Below are positions 49,790 through 57,540 of a stretch of DNA of 64,000 nucleotides, piece after piece. Source of the DNA: Thermoplasmata archaeon (GTDB lineage: Archaea > Thermoplasmatota > Thermoplasmata > Lutacidiplasmatales > UBA184). How positions within the stretch are numbered: position 1 is the stretch's first letter; each line of letters opens with the position of its first letter. The DNA is taken from NCBI GenBank assembly GCA_021802125.1, contig JAKAAX010000003.1:1-64000 (forward strand). Direction: 5' to 3'. A model generated the notes under the pieces. That model was not told the origin of the DNA, searched no databases, and saw nothing but the letters and a program-made list of their open reading frames with translations. A program made the position numbers and the translations under genes.

Positions 49790-50543
49790 AAACTCGACCA
49801 CCACCACGACCGCTTCCTCGACCCCGCCCGCCTCCTCGACGCCCAAGCCTGCGGGAACGACCTCGAAGCCCGCGCCCGCGGCGAAGCCCAAGCCCGCATC
49901 TCCCTCGACTCCAGCTTCCCCCTCCACATCGACCTCGACCCCGGCTCCGGCGAAGCCCGCCCCCGCCACGACGCCCGCGTCGAAGGGCACCGCTAAGCCC
50001 GCAGCCAAGCCCGCGGAGAAGAAGCCCGCGGCGAAGGTCGAGGCCAAGCCCGCCGAGAAGAAGAGCGCCCCCGCTCCCCGCAAGTGGGAGAAGAAGGCGC
50101 CCGCCCCCGCCGGTCCCCTACCGAAGGTCGTGGACGCGAGCGGTCTCGTGCTGGGCCGGGCCGCGAGCCTCATCGCGAAGCGTCTCCTCCAGGGCGAGCA
50201 CATCGCCGTGGTCAACACCGAGCGTGCGGTGGTCCTGGGCGGCTACGCCAGCCTTCTCGAGGAGTACCGGCTCGCGGTCGCCCGAGGCTCCGTCCGGAAG
50301 GGCCCTCACTATCCTCGACGCCCCGACCGGATGTTCCGACGGACGGTCCGTGGCATGCTGCCCTTCCGTCACACGAAGGGGCACGAGGCCTGGGCCCGAC
50401 TGATCACCTACGTGGGGATCCCCCCGGAGCTGGAGAAGCTCCCCCGGGAGACCCTGGAAGGCGCGCGCCCCCGCCCCTCCCTCCGCGCGCCCATGACGCT
50501 GGGAGAGATCTCGCGTCACGTGGGAGGTGTCGGTCCATGGTGA
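49782..50543 (+). CDS. rpl13: 50S ribosomal protein L13 with long N-terminal extension
   Basis: 253 residues if it starts at TTG 49782 (GGGGGTG ribosome site; ATG 49761 is an alternative inside L18e). The L13 core is residues 115-253: VVDASGLVLGRAASLIAKRL, VVLGGY, KGPHYPRRPDRMFRRTVRGM and KGHEAWARLITYVGIP. The preceding 110 residues are low-complexity Thr/Ser/Pro, then Ala/Lys/Pro (KPAEKKPAAKVEAKPAEKKS), not seen in the standard 140-160-residue protein. It overlaps L18e by 8 nt and S9 by 7 nt. Confidence 0.93.
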   Translation: MPENSTTTTTASSTPPASSTPKPAGTTSKPAPAAKPKPASPSTPASPSTSTSTPAPAKPAPATTPASKGTAKPAAKPAEKKPAAKVEAKPAEKKSAPAPRKWEKKAPAPAGPLPKVVDASGLVLGRAASLIAKRLLQGEHIAVVNTERAVVLGGYASLLEEYRLAVARGSVRKGPHYPRRPDRMFRRTVRGMLPFRHTKGHEAWARLITYVGIPPELEKLPRETLEGARPRPSLRAPMTLGEISRHVGGVGPW

Positions 50544-50953
50544 AGAAGCTGCCCAATCCGATGGTCCAGACCAGCGGCAAGCGCAAGACCTCCATCGCCC
50601 GGGCGGTGTTCAACCCCGGTCAAGGTCGCGTCTGGATCAACCAGAGGCCGCTCGAGCTCTGGGAGCCCGAGTTCGCACGCTGGAAGATCCAGGAACCTCT
50701 CGTTCTGGCGGGCGACCGCGCCCTGGGCCTGGACGTCCAGGTGCTCGTCGAGGGTGGTGGCATCATGGGCCAGGCTTCTGCGGCCCGCACGGCGATCGCC
50801 CGTGGCCTGGTGGAGTACCTTAAGGACCCCGCCCTGGCGGAAATGTTCAAGCACCACGACCGCTCCCTGCTCGTGAACGACCCTCGCCGCAAGCTCCCGA
50901 AGCGTCCCCAGGGACGCGGTGCCCGGAAGCGCCGGCAGAAGTCGTACCGTTAG
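50537..50953 (+). CDS. rps9: 30S ribosomal protein S9
   Basis: 138 residues. VQTSGKRKTSIARAVFNPGQGRVWIN, GGGIMGQASAARTAIARGLVEYL and the ending RRKLPKRPQGRGARKRRQKSYR (the tail that reaches the P-site tRNA) are all present. Start ATG 50537 overlaps the L13 stop; normal length. Confidence 0.96.
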   Translation: MVKKLPNPMVQTSGKRKTSIARAVFNPGQGRVWINQRPLELWEPEFARWKIQEPLVLAGDRALGLDVQVLVEGGGIMGQASAARTAIARGLVEYLKDPALAEMFKHHDRSLLVNDPRRKLPKRPQGRGARKRRQKSYR

Positions 50954-50996
50954 GCCAGGGGCGAGCGACGGAGAACCTCAGGAGGAAGGAACGACC

Positions 50997-51188
50997 ATGA
51001 TGATGCCCGTCCGATGCTTCACCTGCGGCAGCCTCGTCGGCCAGCACTGGGACTCCTACCGCGAGCGCACCGCGCGAGGCGAGAAGCCCCGGATCATCCT
51101 GGACGAGCTCGGCGTGAAGCGGTACTGCTGCCGCCGGATGCTCCTCTCCCACGTCGACCTTCTGGACGACGTAGGGCCCTACGGCTGA
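50997..51188 (+). CDS. rpoN: RNA polymerase subunit N (Rpb10)
   Basis: 63 residues. A zinc site of CFTCG (near 8) and the adjacent pair CC in KRYCCRRMLLSHVDLLD, with the conserved YRER between. ATG 50997 (three ATG in a row) has AGGAGGAAGG upstream. It closes the ribosomal cluster; the usual followers RpoK, enolase and S2 are not here. Confidence 0.95.
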   Translation: MMMPVRCFTCGSLVGQHWDSYRERTARGEKPRIILDELGVKRYCCRRMLLSHVDLLDDVGPYG

Positions 51189-51384
51189 TCGGGAGATCCC
51201 AGGGGTCCCGGCCCGCCGCGCGGGCGACCAGCCCCACCACTTCCCGCTGGTTCGGGGTGAGCAGGCCCCGGAAGGCCCGCGCCGTGCTGAAGTAGAGGTC
51301 CACGGCCGCCTCGCAGGAGGCCTCCAGGCCCTCGCCGCCCGCGGCAAGGGCGCGGAGCTGCAGACGGTGCCAATCGGGGCCCAT
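51094..51384 (-). pseudogene. Coding-like fragment of unknown family
   Basis: Minus-strand frame whose first part (51190-51384) has protein-like composition: MGPDWHRLQLRALAAGGEGL, then VDLYFSTARAFRGLLTPNQR and EVVGLVARAAGRDPWDLP. Protein-like sequence in the same frame continues upstream of the ATG without a start codon (RDRLRYDQNHLWELAGRR, to about 51440). The last 30 codons run antisense through rpoN and look random. It may be a decayed gene or a gene with an unusual start. Family not recognised. Confidence 0.35.
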
Positions 51385-51464
51385 ACGCCTCCCGGCGAGC
51401 TCCCAGAGGTGGTTCTGGTCGTACCGGAGGCGATCACGGGTGGAGGCGAGGAGCGATTTACGGG

Positions 51465-52562
51465 CTATCGGGGGTCTCGAGCCGCCACCCGCTCCCCGAA
51501 CCCACCTGAAGGCAGGTCGGAGTTCAGTTCATCTCGATCTACGATGAGCCGCTCGTACCGGTGATCCACAAGGGGAAGCATAGAATAGACCGACTCACTG
51601 GTGATCTCGATCTGGCGCAGTTCCTCCGCGAACACCGGGACTGGAGGGGAGTCTGTCCGTCCCGTGTCATCCCTATCGGAAGAGACCAGGGCCAAGATGA
51701 CCCGTGACTCATCCATGGCGGCGAAGAATGGGTGCAGGTTGGCCTCGGCCATGATCCTCGCGACCATGCTCCCCGAGCGGGCCACCCGTTTTCCCGTGAC
51801 GAATCGGAACGTGGTCACCCGTCGACCTTCGAACGGCGGAATGTCCTGAAATCGCGGCAAGACCCTTCGGAAGACGCATTTTTGTCGAAGAAGTTCTCGT
51901 TGGAGCCGCGTATGGCGCCTGCGGAACCCTCCGATCCAGGCAGAGGTTCCCGACTGCGTGCGATGGGGCCGGACGAGCAGCTCCCTGACCTCGAAGAGGG
52001 TGGGATCTGAGTGCCCGACGCCTCTGAGTGTACTCGCATCCAGGGGCAAGAGCCCCATCGGATACCCCGGAGCCGGTGAATCCCGAGTGAACCGCGACCA
52101 TGCGCCCGCGAAGTCAAAGTAAATCGGGATTGAGTCCGGGGAAATGCGAGCCGTTACCGTCCAAGCTTGGGCGAGTCGAGGTACGGACCCGCGTATACCC
52201 TGTGCATCCTCGTGGTTTGAGGACGGACGTTGATCGGCAACATCAAACTCGATGGAGAACAACATCTCTCCAGAGGCCCACAGGTTGACTAGCCCGGGCC
52301 GCTGGAGCATCTCGGATAGGCATTGATCGCGATACTCTGCGAAGGGCTTCCAGAGGGACACCCTCACCACATCGAGACCGAGCAGCGACGGGTGAGGGAC
52401 GAACCGCTCCCTGAGCCAGCCGCTGTCGAGCGCCCGCTGACGGACCACCCGGAACGTCGACCTCGCGACCCCGGCAATTCGCAGGCGGTCCGACTCCCCC
52501 AGATCCGAGTTCAACAGAAGCCCAGAAATGCACTTGGCTTCCGTTCTGGATAGGGATCGCAC
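51465..52562 (-). CDS. HTH protein, paralogue of the one at 23987-25045
   Basis: 365 residues, start GTG, with a weak AT box exactly 26 bp upstream. The N-terminal HTH reads TEAKCISGLLLNSDLGESDR, then AGVARSTFRVVRQRALDSGW. The rest shares ordered blocks with its paralogue (IPIYFDFAGAWSRF; KCVFRRVLPR; RRVTTFRFVTGK; LHPFFAAMDESRVILALVS; VDHRYERLIVDRD). Likely a transcription regulator with a C-terminal sensor of unknown ligand. It is divergent from a membrane-anchored surface protein, the same arrangement as its paralogue. Confidence 0.7.
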   Translation of the reverse strand: MRSLSRTEAKCISGLLLNSDLGESDRLRIAGVARSTFRVVRQRALDSGWLRERFVPHPSLLGLDVVRVSLWKPFAEYRDQCLSEMLQRPGLVNLWASGEMLFSIEFDVADQRPSSNHEDAQGIRGSVPRLAQAWTVTARISPDSIPIYFDFAGAWSRFTRDSPAPGYPMGLLPLDASTLRGVGHSDPTLFEVRELLVRPHRTQSGTSAWIGGFRRRHTRLQRELLRQKCVFRRVLPRFQDIPPFEGRRVTTFRFVTGKRVARSGSMVARIMAEANLHPFFAAMDESRVILALVSSDRDDTGRTDSPPVPVFAEELRQIEITSESVYSMLPLVDHRYERLIVDRDELNSDLPSGGFGERVAARDPR

Positions 52563-52671
52563 GCCGGGGAAGGGCTGGAGGGGCTCATTAGGGGTGCGAA
52601 GTACAACTTTCGAGATGAAACATGCCCGTCCGCTTCATTTGCACCAAGGTTTTCTCTATCTTCTTGAGAGA

Positions 52672-53574
52672 ATGAGGCCCCAGATACCTGCGTTCCCCCT
52701 CTGGGGCCCGCAGAGGAGTTCGCGCACGCGCCGGTCGGTCGGAGCGGAGAGTTCGAGGCTCGTGACCAGGCGCGTTCGATGCGCAATCGCATTCGCGGTT
52801 TGCCTCGTGGTGGGCCTCCTTCCAGGGCCAAGCGCGACTGCGGTTCCAGCGCTTGGGCTCCCGGATGCCCCAAGTGCTCCGTCCGGCCCGACGCACATCT
52901 TCGGAGAATCGACGCATTCTTTGACTCAGGGCGTGTGTTATCTCCTGAACCAGTCCGTCATCGAAAGCACTCAGTCAAGCGCCATTCAGTCGCAGGGTTC
53001 GCAGAATTCGACCGTGGCCTCCATCATAGCCTCTCAGACGCTGCAGCTGTGGAACCTGACGTGCCATTTCTCGGAGTTCGAGGCCCTGATTGGCGAGTAC
53101 GGCCCGCACAACTTCTCCCTCCAAGGCGACTTCACCTTTGGCTCCACCCTGAGCGGCTCTGTGAGCTTCGTGGAAGTGTGGGACAGCGGTGAGTTCCATT
53201 ATCAAGAATGGTGGTGGGGGAACGTCACTACAGCGATCGGCGGGTTCACGGACTCCGTCAACGGCCCGGTCATCATGAGCGGGTACCTTACCCAGCACCA
53301 GCTTCCTGGCTCTTCCCCGTCATCATCGGGAACGACCCTGATCGTTTTGCTCGGTGCGGGAGGAGCCATCGGCATAGTTGGTGTACTCGCGTTTGTTTTC
53401 GAGTCCCGTCGCCGCTCGCACGGGAAGGGTGGGGCGAAGCTCGCCGTTGGGCCCGTCGTCGCTCGCGAGAAGGTTGCCAGGGTGCCCGTCGTTGGAGAGG
53501 AGATCAGAACAGCCGGTTCGAACGATCCAGGCTCCACTGCGAGTGAACCAAACCCAACGGTCGAGCTCCTGTAG
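52672..53574 (+). CDS. Membrane-anchored extracellular protein
   Basis: About 300 residues from ATG 52672; GTG 52762 would give a shorter, more typical signal peptide (VTRRVRCAIAFAVCLVVGLL). The outside part (about 180 residues) has Asn-x-Ser/Thr sites, two cysteines (GVCYLLNQS, LTCHFSEF) and beta-rich composition (FTFGSTLSGSVSFVEVWDSG). A helix near 225-245 (TLIVLLGAGGAIGIVGVLAFVF) is followed by RRRSHGKG and a 55-residue cytoplasmic tail. No domain recognised. Third-position A/T is higher than in the neighbours. Confidence 0.7.
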   Translation: MRPQIPAFPLWGPQRSSRTRRSVGAESSRLVTRRVRCAIAFAVCLVVGLLPGPSATAVPALGLPDAPSAPSGPTHIFGESTHSLTQGVCYLLNQSVIESTQSSAIQSQGSQNSTVASIIASQTLQLWNLTCHFSEFEALIGEYGPHNFSLQGDFTFGSTLSGSVSFVEVWDSGEFHYQEWWWGNVTTAIGGFTDSVNGPVIMSGYLTQHQLPGSSPSSSGTTLIVLLGAGGAIGIVGVLAFVFESRRRSHGKGGAKLAVGPVVAREKVARVPVVGEEIRTAGSNDPGSTASEPNPTVELL

Positions 53575-53922
53575 TCATTGCATGGCGCCCAGAGGAGTTT
53601 GAGCCCGTCCTCTCGCCCAGTTCGACCTATCCACAGTGTCGCTTGCGGCGACGGTTTGTTCACTACACGGTGCCCACTAGTGGGGTGGTGAGCTCAAAGT
53701 GGACCCCCGACGCGGGACAGAGCGCATGTTCCCCCCCCACGGGAAGATGTCGTACCGAGGACCTCCCGGCGCTGGGAGGGTCCCGCCCGGGGATTCCGTC
53801 GCTCCCACCGGTTCATGGCGCGGCCCAGGCCTCAGTCCCCCAAAGGGGGGAGGTCCCGCCCCCGGGGAGGCGGGAGCCGCGGCGCGGTCGAGGCCCGTGA
53901 GCGAGGGTGGGAAGGCGCGGGC
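53575..53922. other. Intergenic, no gene seen
   Basis: Convergent region between the anchored protein and the large surface protein. Only short Gly/Pro/Arg-rich frames exist. G and C runs near 53815-53880 (such as CCCCCAAAGGGGGGAGG) could fold into weak hairpins that end both transcripts. Confidence 0.5.
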
Positions 53923-56900
53923 TCAGTCGTCGTCCTCGTCCCGACTGGACTTCCCGCCCTTCGGGGAGGACTCTTCCTCGTCCTCATCCTCGTCGAGCGC
54001 GGCCTTCTTCGCCTTCCCGCTGGAGGGCTTCTTGGACCCGCCCTTCGAGCGGCGGCGGTAGACGAAGAAGACGATCGCCAGGACCGCGATCACTGCAGCG
54101 GAGGCGATGATCGCCACCAGGTACTGCTGGAGCGTGGACTGGTTGATCGTGACCGTGGTGCAGCCGATGTTGGCGCCGGTCTTGTAGCTGCCCGGGTACT
54201 CGTTCGCCGCGGTCGCGTTCCCGCAGATCTTGTACTGGCCCGAGGCGATACCGCCCGTGATCCCGCCACCGGGGACGGTCCATTTGATCTCGGCACGGTA
54301 GCTCACGTTGTAGTGCAGGTTGCACTGGGTGTTGCAGCTCTCGGCTGAGCTGTTGAGGACCCCGCCGGTGAACCCGTAGAGCGAGCCGTAGCCGATGGTC
54401 TTCTGCGAGCCACCGGCGGTGGTCTCGTAGTAGAACTGCACCTGCGTGCCGTTCGCGACCGACTGGACCCCGCCCACGTCCGTGACGTTGCCATACAGGG
54501 TGTACTGCTGGCCCTCGGTGAGGGTGCTCGTGCCCTGCACCGTGATGTTGAGCAGCTGCAGGATCGGGGCGATCGTGCTGTTGAGCTGGCAGGTGAACTG
54601 GTAGGTCACGTTCGCGAAGTTCCCCGCGCCGTCGGTGATGTTCAGCGTGAGGTTGTACGCTGCACTCTTCACCGTGGATGCGGTCTGGGGCACCGGCAGC
54701 TTTGTCTGGGTGTCGTTGGCGGTGCTGCTGTTGAACCAGCGGGGCGTGAAGGCCGACCAGCCCGCGTTGGTGACGTGCCAGGAGTAGCTGGCGACGGTCC
54801 CGTTGTGCGGGTCGAACGACCACTTGTCCACCAGGTTGATCGGGCAGGAGTTCGCGACGGCGACACCGCTCGTCACGTTCTTGCCGGCCTGGTTGGCGGG
54901 GCTGAAGTAGGAGCCTCCCTGCGGGTGGCCGATGGGGACGGGCTTCTCCGTGTCGTTGACGATCACGTAGAGGGTGGAGTAGCCCTTGTTCCCGCCAGCA
55001 TCGAACTCCTCGAGCGCGATGCGGTAGACCCAGCCGTTGACCTTGTAGGTCGTCCCGTCGATCGTCTGGGAGGTGAGCCAGGCCCCGGCACCGTTGAACG
55101 TGTAGGTCACGTTCCCGTACACGCTGGCCGCCTGCCGGCCGATCGAGAAGTTGGTGCTCGAGTACGAGGAGGAGTAGGTCGGACCCGCCGAGATGTTCCA
55201 GATCGCGACCGAGATGCGCCCGGAGGGGAGCCACGGTTCGGAGGAGGCGATCGCGTCCGAGCTGTGCGTGGCGTTCATCTGGATCGAGGTGCCCCAGTTC
55301 ACGTAGAGCAGCGAGTCGTTCGCGCTGATCGACTTGACGTGGGTGTTGTTGGTCGTGATCATCGGGGTGGGCGCGACGTTGTCGACCAGGACCTCGAAGC
55401 TCTGCTGGTTCCGCTGTCCACCGTTGGCGAGGACGGACAGGTTCCCGTGCATGAGCCCCGCGGTCTTGTAGGTGTGGTACGTGGTGGTGTTCAACCGGTA
55501 GGTGGTGTTGAAGGCCCCGTCGCCGAAGTCCCAGGTGTAGCTGGTCGCGTTGAACCCGCTCGGGAAGAGCGAGCCCGCCGAGGAGAAGCTCACGTTCTGG
55601 TTCTCACCGACGATGACCGTGTAGTTCGAGTGCGTCGGGCTGACCACGTTGGTCTTGTTCGCGAACGCGAAGTTCGGGGAGTTGACGTTCACCACGGCCG
55701 TCACGTTCTGGATCTTGACCAGGTTGAACGTGGCGGTCCCGTTGGTCGCTCCGTTGGGGGAGTGCAGGGACGAGAGCGTGAACGAGGACCAGGTGCCGCC
55801 CGGACCCGCTGGGGCGAGCGAGGTGCCCGCGGGAACGGGGGTGTTGGCCTGCAGCACCCAGTTGGTGGGGAGCTGGACGGTGTAGGTCAGCGCCTCGGTG
55901 GACATCGGGTAGCGGAAGCCCATCGTCAGGGTGTGCGTGGAGGTCTTGGTGGTCAGGCCCTTCGCGAGCTGGTAGGACTCGTTGGTCCCGAAGGCGAACT
56001 TGCTCGCGCTGGAGAGCGAGAGGTCGGAGGGGGTGGGTCCGTCGTGGAAGGCCACCGCGCCCGTCTGGTTCCCGTACTCGGAGTAGCTCGTCGCGTTGAC
56101 CATCAGGTTCGCCTGCTGGGCGGGGTAGATCGCACCGCTGTCGTTGAGCCAGTTCTCGAAGGCGTGCCAGGCGGTGGGGGTCGCGTTGAGCGCGCCGCCC
56201 GCGAAGTCCATCCCGACCTGGGAGTAGAGGTCGCTCACGTAGGCGTTGGGCAGCTGGGCGACGGTGCTGCCTGCGGAGAGGCTCTCCGTGCTGTTGACCC
56301 AGGCGTTGGCGAAGGAGGCGTTGAACGCGAGGTTCGTGCTCTCCGTCGTGGGGGGGCTCCCGGCCCAGGGGGACGTCAGGATCGAAAGGTCCTGGGTGCG
56401 CTGGGTGGGGGAGACCGTGAAGTAGGTCCAGGCGGGGGAGTTCCCCTGCGGGGCCACCAGCAGCGCGAAGTGCGTGGGACCCGCGCGGTTGCCGGTCAGT
56501 CCGCTGTAGCTGCCGAACTGGAAGAACGTGTTCCTGGCGTTGGTCTGGGACGCCGGGATCGGGAAGTTGTAGGCCTTCGAGTTCGTGAGGTCGTACAGGG
56601 TGAGGTTCGTCCCGTTGTAGAAGGTCGCCTGTCCCTGGGGGATGAAGAATCCCTGCACCAGGTAGGAGGCGAGGGTGATGTTGAACACGTTGCGGGCCGC
56701 GGGAACGGTGACCTGGCTGTAGTTGGTCTCGGTCGAGCCGTTGTAGAGGGTGCTCGCCGCGTAGACCGTCCACGTCCCCGCTGGGAGGTTGTGGAAGGAG
56801 TACGACGAGACCGCGGTCTGCTGCGCGAGAACGAGGCCGGGGAAGGCCGGGTCCAGGACCTGGATCGAGGTGGTGTTCCCCGCGTTCGAGCCCAGGGTGT

Positions 56901-57375
56901 TGTTGATCGCGCCCGTGAGCGTGTAGGTCATGGGGAGCGCCGTGAGCCCGCTAAGGTAGGTGATGTACCCACTGTTGAGCTGGCTCTGCGTCGCGTTGAA
57001 CGTCGAGGAGCTGCCGCCTCCGGGGAGGACCGCGATGGGGATGGAGGAGCCGCTCGATCGGTCGACCTCGGCCGGAACCGAGACCGTGAACCAGCCCGGG
57101 AAGAGCCAGCAGGTCTGGCCGAAGACGTCCTTCTGGCCGTTCACGAAGGTGTAGACGCCGCCCAGGGAGGTGGTCCCCGTGCAGCTCTCACCCGTCGCTC
57201 CGACCGTGAGCGTCACGTTGACCCCGACGGGGGCAAAGCTCCCTCCGGCGGTTCGGACGATGACGGATACGGTGGCGTTGCTCGCGGGCATCGCTTGGCC
57301 GGTCGGGGCCATAATGCTCACAAACAACATCACCAGGGTGGCGACAAGGGCCCAGCGCTGCGCCCCGGATGGCAT
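53923..57375 (-). CDS. Large secreted glycoprotein with C-terminal anchor, candidate S-layer protein
   Basis: 1150 residues from ATG 57375 (AAGGAG upstream). Signal peptide residues 6-28 (RWALVATLVMLFVSIMAPTGQ). An N-terminal carboxypeptidase-like/Ig barrel (VSVIVRTAGGSFAPVGVNVT) is followed by long beta-rich, Asn/Thr/Ser-rich regions with dozens of N-x-S/T sites, one PKD-type domain (YTWDFGDGAFN, near 610) and further Ig-like parts. Membrane helix about 1080-1102 (LVAIIASAAVIAVLAIVFFVY) and a Lys/Ser/Glu/Asp tail ending RDEDDD. The perfect TATA box and even codon use suggest strong expression, as for an S-layer, but that is inference. Confidence 0.8.
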   Translation of the reverse strand: MPSGAQRWALVATLVMLFVSIMAPTGQAMPASNATVSVIVRTAGGSFAPVGVNVTLTVGATGESCTGTTSLGGVYTFVNGQKDVFGQTCWLFPGWFTVSVPAEVDRSSGSSIPIAVLPGGGSSSTFNATQSQLNSGYITYLSGLTALPMTYTLTGAINNTLGSNAGNTTSIQVLDPAFPGLVLAQQTAVSSYSFHNLPAGTWTVYAASTLYNGSTETNYSQVTVPAARNVFNITLASYLVQGFFIPQGQATFYNGTNLTLYDLTNSKAYNFPIPASQTNARNTFFQFGSYSGLTGNRAGPTHFALLVAPQGNSPAWTYFTVSPTQRTQDLSILTSPWAGSPPTTESTNLAFNASFANAWVNSTESLSAGSTVAQLPNAYVSDLYSQVGMDFAGGALNATPTAWHAFENWLNDSGAIYPAQQANLMVNATSYSEYGNQTGAVAFHDGPTPSDLSLSSASKFAFGTNESYQLAKGLTTKTSTHTLTMGFRYPMSTEALTYTVQLPTNWVLQANTPVPAGTSLAPAGPGGTWSSFTLSSLHSPNGATNGTATFNLVKIQNVTAVVNVNSPNFAFANKTNVVSPTHSNYTVIVGENQNVSFSSAGSLFPSGFNATSYTWDFGDGAFNTTYRLNTTTYHTYKTAGLMHGNLSVLANGGQRNQQSFEVLVDNVAPTPMITTNNTHVKSISANDSLLYVNWGTSIQMNATHSSDAIASSEPWLPSGRISVAIWNISAGPTYSSSYSSTNFSIGRQAASVYGNVTYTFNGAGAWLTSQTIDGTTYKVNGWVYRIALEEFDAGGNKGYSTLYVIVNDTEKPVPIGHPQGGSYFSPANQAGKNVTSGVAVANSCPINLVDKWSFDPHNGTVASYSWHVTNAGWSAFTPRWFNSSTANDTQTKLPVPQTASTVKSAAYNLTLNITDGAGNFANVTYQFTCQLNSTIAPILQLLNITVQGTSTLTEGQQYTLYGNVTDVGGVQSVANGTQVQFYYETTAGGSQKTIGYGSLYGFTGGVLNSSAESCNTQCNLHYNVSYRAEIKWTVPGGGITGGIASGQYKICGNATAANEYPGSYKTGANIGCTTVTINQSTLQQYLVAIIASAAVIAVLAIVFFVYRRRSKGGSKKPSSGKAKKAALDEDEDEEESSPKGGKSSRDEDDD

Positions 57376-57438
57376 TCTTCGTTCACTCCTTCGGTTCGAT
57401 GGCCCCCTATCGAGGGCCGCGCGGCCCAATTTGGCCCC

Positions 57439-57448
57439 GTTTATATAG
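57439..57448 (-). promoter_or_regulatory. Strong TATA box for the large surface protein
   Basis: Minus-strand CTATATAAAC, the best TATA match in the window, about 68 bp before the ATG at 57375; leader near 42 nt with an AAGGAGTG ribosome site. Confidence 0.7.
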
Positions 57449-57540
57449 TTTGACCGAGGACGGCGACCGAATCGCCCCACGACCGCGTGGGACCCCCCCC
57501 AGGGGGCGCTGCGGCCTCCCAGGTGTAGAAGAGGTATGGT

